From the NCBI RefSeq assembly GCF_002432345.1, contig NZ_DJDT01000013.1, forward strand, positions 1 to 8,055: a stretch of DNA of 8,055 nt. Reading direction: 5' to 3'. The stretch comes from Pedobacter sp. UBA5917. GTDB lineage: Bacteria; Bacteroidota; Bacteroidia; Sphingobacteriales; Sphingobacteriaceae. Both the position numbers and the translations under genes were made by a program. The notes beneath the pieces were generated by a model, which was given only the letters and a program-made list of their open reading frames with translations, was not told where the DNA came from and made no database searches. Positions 5,730 through 8,055 of this stretch are shown one piece after another. The number at the start of each line of letters is the position of its first letter. Position 1 is the first letter of the stretch.

Positions 5730-8048
5730 TTAGTTAATCATGTTAATTAAATCAATCTTCCTCGATTCGGGTACAACCTTCAAATCGGTTAATTTCCCAT
5801 CTTTTAAAGTGCCTTCAATAGTGGTTTGATAGGGTGCATAAAGTTTAAAATGCACATCCCAATCCTTGGGCCATGCCGGGAATAAATAGATCTTTTTTCC
5901 ATCTGTCTGCAGCAGCATTTCCTGTAAACCAATCATACCCGAGCCGCCCCAGTTATGGTCTGGTGCCCAATCGAAGCCAGGACCCCAAAAGGCAGGGAAT
6001 CTTCTGTTTGAATCTTTCAGTTTTGCTGTGGTTAATTTTGCAGCATCATCTGTTAAACCTAACCTTGCAGCGAAGATATTATCCTGTTTCCAGCCTATAT
6101 AACTTCGGAATTTAAGCACATCGGTATCGTATTTAAAGGTATTGATAGCGGTATCCAAACCAGATTTACCGGTTCCATAAATCCCCCACGGAAATACTGG
6201 GTATAACTGCGGACTCTCTACGTTATTAATCCGTTCCCAAAGTTTTGCCGGGGCAATGGTGGTATGTCCATCAAATGTTCTAAAACTGATTGGTGGAATG
6301 GTTTTTAGCATGGCTACCCACGCTGCTTTCTGTTTTTCAGATAAGGCAGATAGCTCAACCAGTCGTTCTAAAACTGTTTTTAATGCAGAAATGGTCGATG
6401 TGGAATTATAAGCCATTTTATAAGTCTCGGCACCAGAGCCTGGATACAGCACCAGATGTCCGTTTGCGTCTAAAGCCTTTGCTCCTCTCTGTTTAGCCAG
6501 ATAAGTATAATGTTCCTTGAAAAAAGTAAGTGAGCTTTCGATCAATGGAAGGTATTTTTCGATGTTATCACCATTAAATCTTTCCGTTTCCAGTATCATC
6601 ATACAAGACTCTAAAACCGTATCCCATTCATATTCAAGCCAGGCATTATACTCCATTCCTTTGTCGAAATCAGTCGGACGTTTCCATCCATATTCGGCAG
6701 GATTCGGCAATCCAAAATTCTCCAGTTGCTCTGTGAAGCTTGCTCCCTTGTGTTTCCATGCAGATTCGGTCCTGATTTCAGCATTCTTTAAAATCTGGAG
6801 ATAGAAATCAAATTGAGATTTCATCATTCCGAAATCGCCGCTTTTTAACATCGGCCAGTAAACCAGGCGCTGGTTCTGTGCGGTATGTGTGCCTCCTCCC
6901 CAATTCCTGAAATCTGGCGTATATTTTAAAGCCGTATCGGTAAGTTGGGGGTCGAAAGTGAATAAACCGCCGTTAAACTTTGTAGGGTATTTTCCAAAAG
7001 CATTGCAACCCAGCATGTAGCGGAAAAGTTGGTAGTTTTTAGATGATTGGTTGGCTGGTTCATCTTTGGAATTGATGTAAATAAAACTTTTTTTCCAATA
7101 TTCGTTCCACCATTTTATGCTCGCTTTTTGATCATTTTTAGTACTTACCTGATTTAACGCCTGCTCCCATTTATTAACCGATTCGGTTACCGAGGTATTT
7201 AAAGTAATGCTAATGTGGACTGAATTTGAAGGTTTTTTGCTTTTTAAAGTCCACGCTTTAAAAGGCGTACTTAAATATGTTCCTTCATAATTCCCTGCCG
7301 GAACCATATTTTCGCCCTGCATTTTTCCACCGAAAATCAGGTTTTTTAAAGGATTGAACATTTCGGCTTTTCTATCTTCCAAACCTTGCTGTTTTACCGT
7401 TACATCGAAAACAGTTTCTGCTTTATTTTGATGATAAAACTGAACTGTATTGTTTTTAAAGGCTATTTTATCTTGTAAAGTTTTTACAATGCCCTGTGGT
7501 GCCCATTTATACGAATTTTGGTTATTTTCTTTACCTTTTGTAATGCGATCATCAAAACGCCAGCTCTCGTAGCCTACTTCAGTTATGGTTTTTTGGTTCG
7601 ATTTAACATCTAAATGGATTACCGGATTAAAAACATCAATCCAAACGTTGATTGTGGTATTTAACTTACCATTTGAACCGGAAATCTGGGCATAACCATC
7701 TTTTAAGACCAGTTCCTGTTTAAATGTTTTTCCTTCGAAGGGATTTGGAGACAATTTGAGTTTTACACGACCAAGTTTTAATAAAGTGTTGTTCTCGTCG
7801 AAGGTGCCGCTTTTGGATAAATAAAAGTAGATATTGCCTTTTTCTACCCATAAATTGAGGCCGATATCGCCACCACCAACCGGCATTGATTCAGATGAAT
7901 TGAGGCTTTGAGTGGTCCAGGTAACATTTTTAGGTTCTTTTTCTTGCGAAAAAGCATCTGATGGTATGAACCACAATGACACCAAACAAACAAGGGAATT
8001 TAATATGGTTGCAAAAGTTCTTTGTGGTCTTTGTGCCTTCGTGGTCAA
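5730..8048 (-). CDS. Exported GH95-like glycosidase with DUF5703 N-terminal domain (start uncertain)
   Basis: Probable exported glycoside hydrolase of about 772 residues. Residues 1-34 look like a signal peptide: basic n-region (Lys4, Arg7, Arg10), hydrophobic core 12-28 and likely cleavage at AFS-QE. Residues about 41-290 form the N-terminal beta domain recognised as DUF5703 (NVTWTTQSLNSSES, VGGGDIGLN, FYLSKSGTFDENN). An (alpha/alpha)6-barrel-like region spans about 310-705, and a beta tail 715-765 follows. By eye it aligns with GH95 1,2-alpha-L-fucosidases: LVLYPGSGAE ending in Glu541 with the general acid motif; TAQNQRLVYWP with Asn392 at one catalytic Asn; DHNWGGSG with Asp697 at the Asp of DGNFGG. 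The other catalytic Asn position is Ala390. The substrate may be an alpha-L-fucoside or alpha-L-galactoside, fitting the downstream SDR. The codon at 8048 is TTG and the frame stays open to the window edge, so the true start may lie upstream. Confidence 0.78.
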   Translation of the reverse strand: MTTKAQRPQRTFATILNSLVCLVSLWFIPSDAFSQEKEPKNVTWTTQSLNSSESMPVGGGDIGLNLWVEKGNIYFYLSKSGTFDENNTLLKLGRVKLKLSPNPFEGKTFKQELVLKDGYAQISGSNGKLNTTINVWIDVFNPVIHLDVKSNQKTITEVGYESWRFDDRITKGKENNQNSYKWAPQGIVKTLQDKIAFKNNTVQFYHQNKAETVFDVTVKQQGLEDRKAEMFNPLKNLIFGGKMQGENMVPAGNYEGTYLSTPFKAWTLKSKKPSNSVHISITLNTSVTESVNKWEQALNQVSTKNDQKASIKWWNEYWKKSFIYINSKDEPANQSSKNYQLFRYMLGCNAFGKYPTKFNGGLFTFDPQLTDTALKYTPDFRNWGGGTHTAQNQRLVYWPMLKSGDFGMMKSQFDFYLQILKNAEIRTESAWKHKGASFTEQLENFGLPNPAEYGWKRPTDFDKGMEYNAWLEYEWDTVLESCMMILETERFNGDNIEKYLPLIESSLTFFKEHYTYLAKQRGAKALDANGHLVLYPGSGAETYKMAYNSTSTISALKTVLERLVELSALSEKQKAAWVAMLKTIPPISFRTFDGHTTIAPAKLWERINNVESPQLYPVFPWGIYGTGKSGLDTAINTFKYDTDVLKFRSYIGWKQDNIFAARLGLTDDAAKLTTAKLKDSNRRFPAFWGPGFDWAPDHNWGGSGMIGLQEMLLQTDGKKIYLFPAWPKDWDVHFKLYAPYQTTIEGTLKDGKLTDLKVVPESRKIDLINMIN
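8020..8046. repeat. 9-bp tandem repeat (three units) at the start of the glycosidase gene
   Basis: Three 9-bp units follow each other: CTTTGTGGT, CTTTGTGCC and TTCGTGGTC. On the minus strand they are in frame with the glycosidase and encode the tripeptides TTK, AQR and PQR (residues 2-10), with the last unit overlapping the TTG start. Similar phrases occur as intergenic repeats in many Bacteroidota, as I recall. This raises doubt about the start codon or suggests repeat-derived coding sequence. Confidence 0.65.
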
Positions 8049-8055
8049 TTTTATT

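Noticed and set aside
1..8055. Defence, secretion, phage or other unusual multi-gene system
   Set aside because: All six genes with real support are sugar-metabolism enzymes, and no nuclease, toxin, phage or transposase motifs were found on either strand.

Overview
The window looks like a chromosomal carbohydrate-use region of a Bacteroidota bacterium, most likely a Sphingobacteriaceae member such as Pedobacter or a close relative. This rests on the character of the proteins (especially the DUF5703-type glycosidase), A-rich leaders without clear Shine-Dalgarno sequences, moderate-to-low GC, and intergenic palindromes with CGTCAT/ATGACG ends that I recall from such genomes. The genus is inference; no rRNA or other phylogenetic marker is present.

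Left part (1-3472, + strand): an L-arabinose catabolic cluster in the order araB (only the C-terminal half is in the window) - araD - araA. araB and araD overlap by 4 bp (ATGA). A 398-bp gap full of repeats and hairpins separates araD from araA, and a strong intrinsic terminator follows araA. The three enzymes convert L-arabinose to L-ribulose (AraA), L-ribulose-5-phosphate (AraB) and D-xylulose-5-phosphate (AraD).

Middle (3473-3664): a convergent boundary holding the araA terminator and an 82-bp near-perfectly symmetric palindromic repeat.

Right part (3665-8055, - strand): three genes on one strand, transcribed from right to left. They encode an exported GH95-like glycosidase with a DUF5703 N-terminal domain, an SDR oxidoreductase resembling L-fucose dehydrogenases, and a zinc-dependent medium-chain dehydrogenase of the RspB / L-galactonate (L-gulonate) 5-dehydrogenase type. 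A plausible reading is a release-and-oxidise module for L-fucose or L-galactose: the glycosidase frees the sugar, the SDR oxidises C1, and the zinc enzyme oxidises the resulting aldonate. The intervening lactonase or dehydratase is not in the window.

The points most worth a second look are: an Asn where SDR enzymes carry the catalytic Lys; a glycosidase that keeps the GH95 general acid but lacks one of the two base-side Asn residues; a signal-peptide n-region encoded by an in-frame 9-bp tandem repeat behind a TTG codon; and several repeat families in almost every intergenic space, including two hairpin copies that differ by a compensatory base-pair change. I saw no CRISPR array, tRNA, rRNA, transposase or defence genes.
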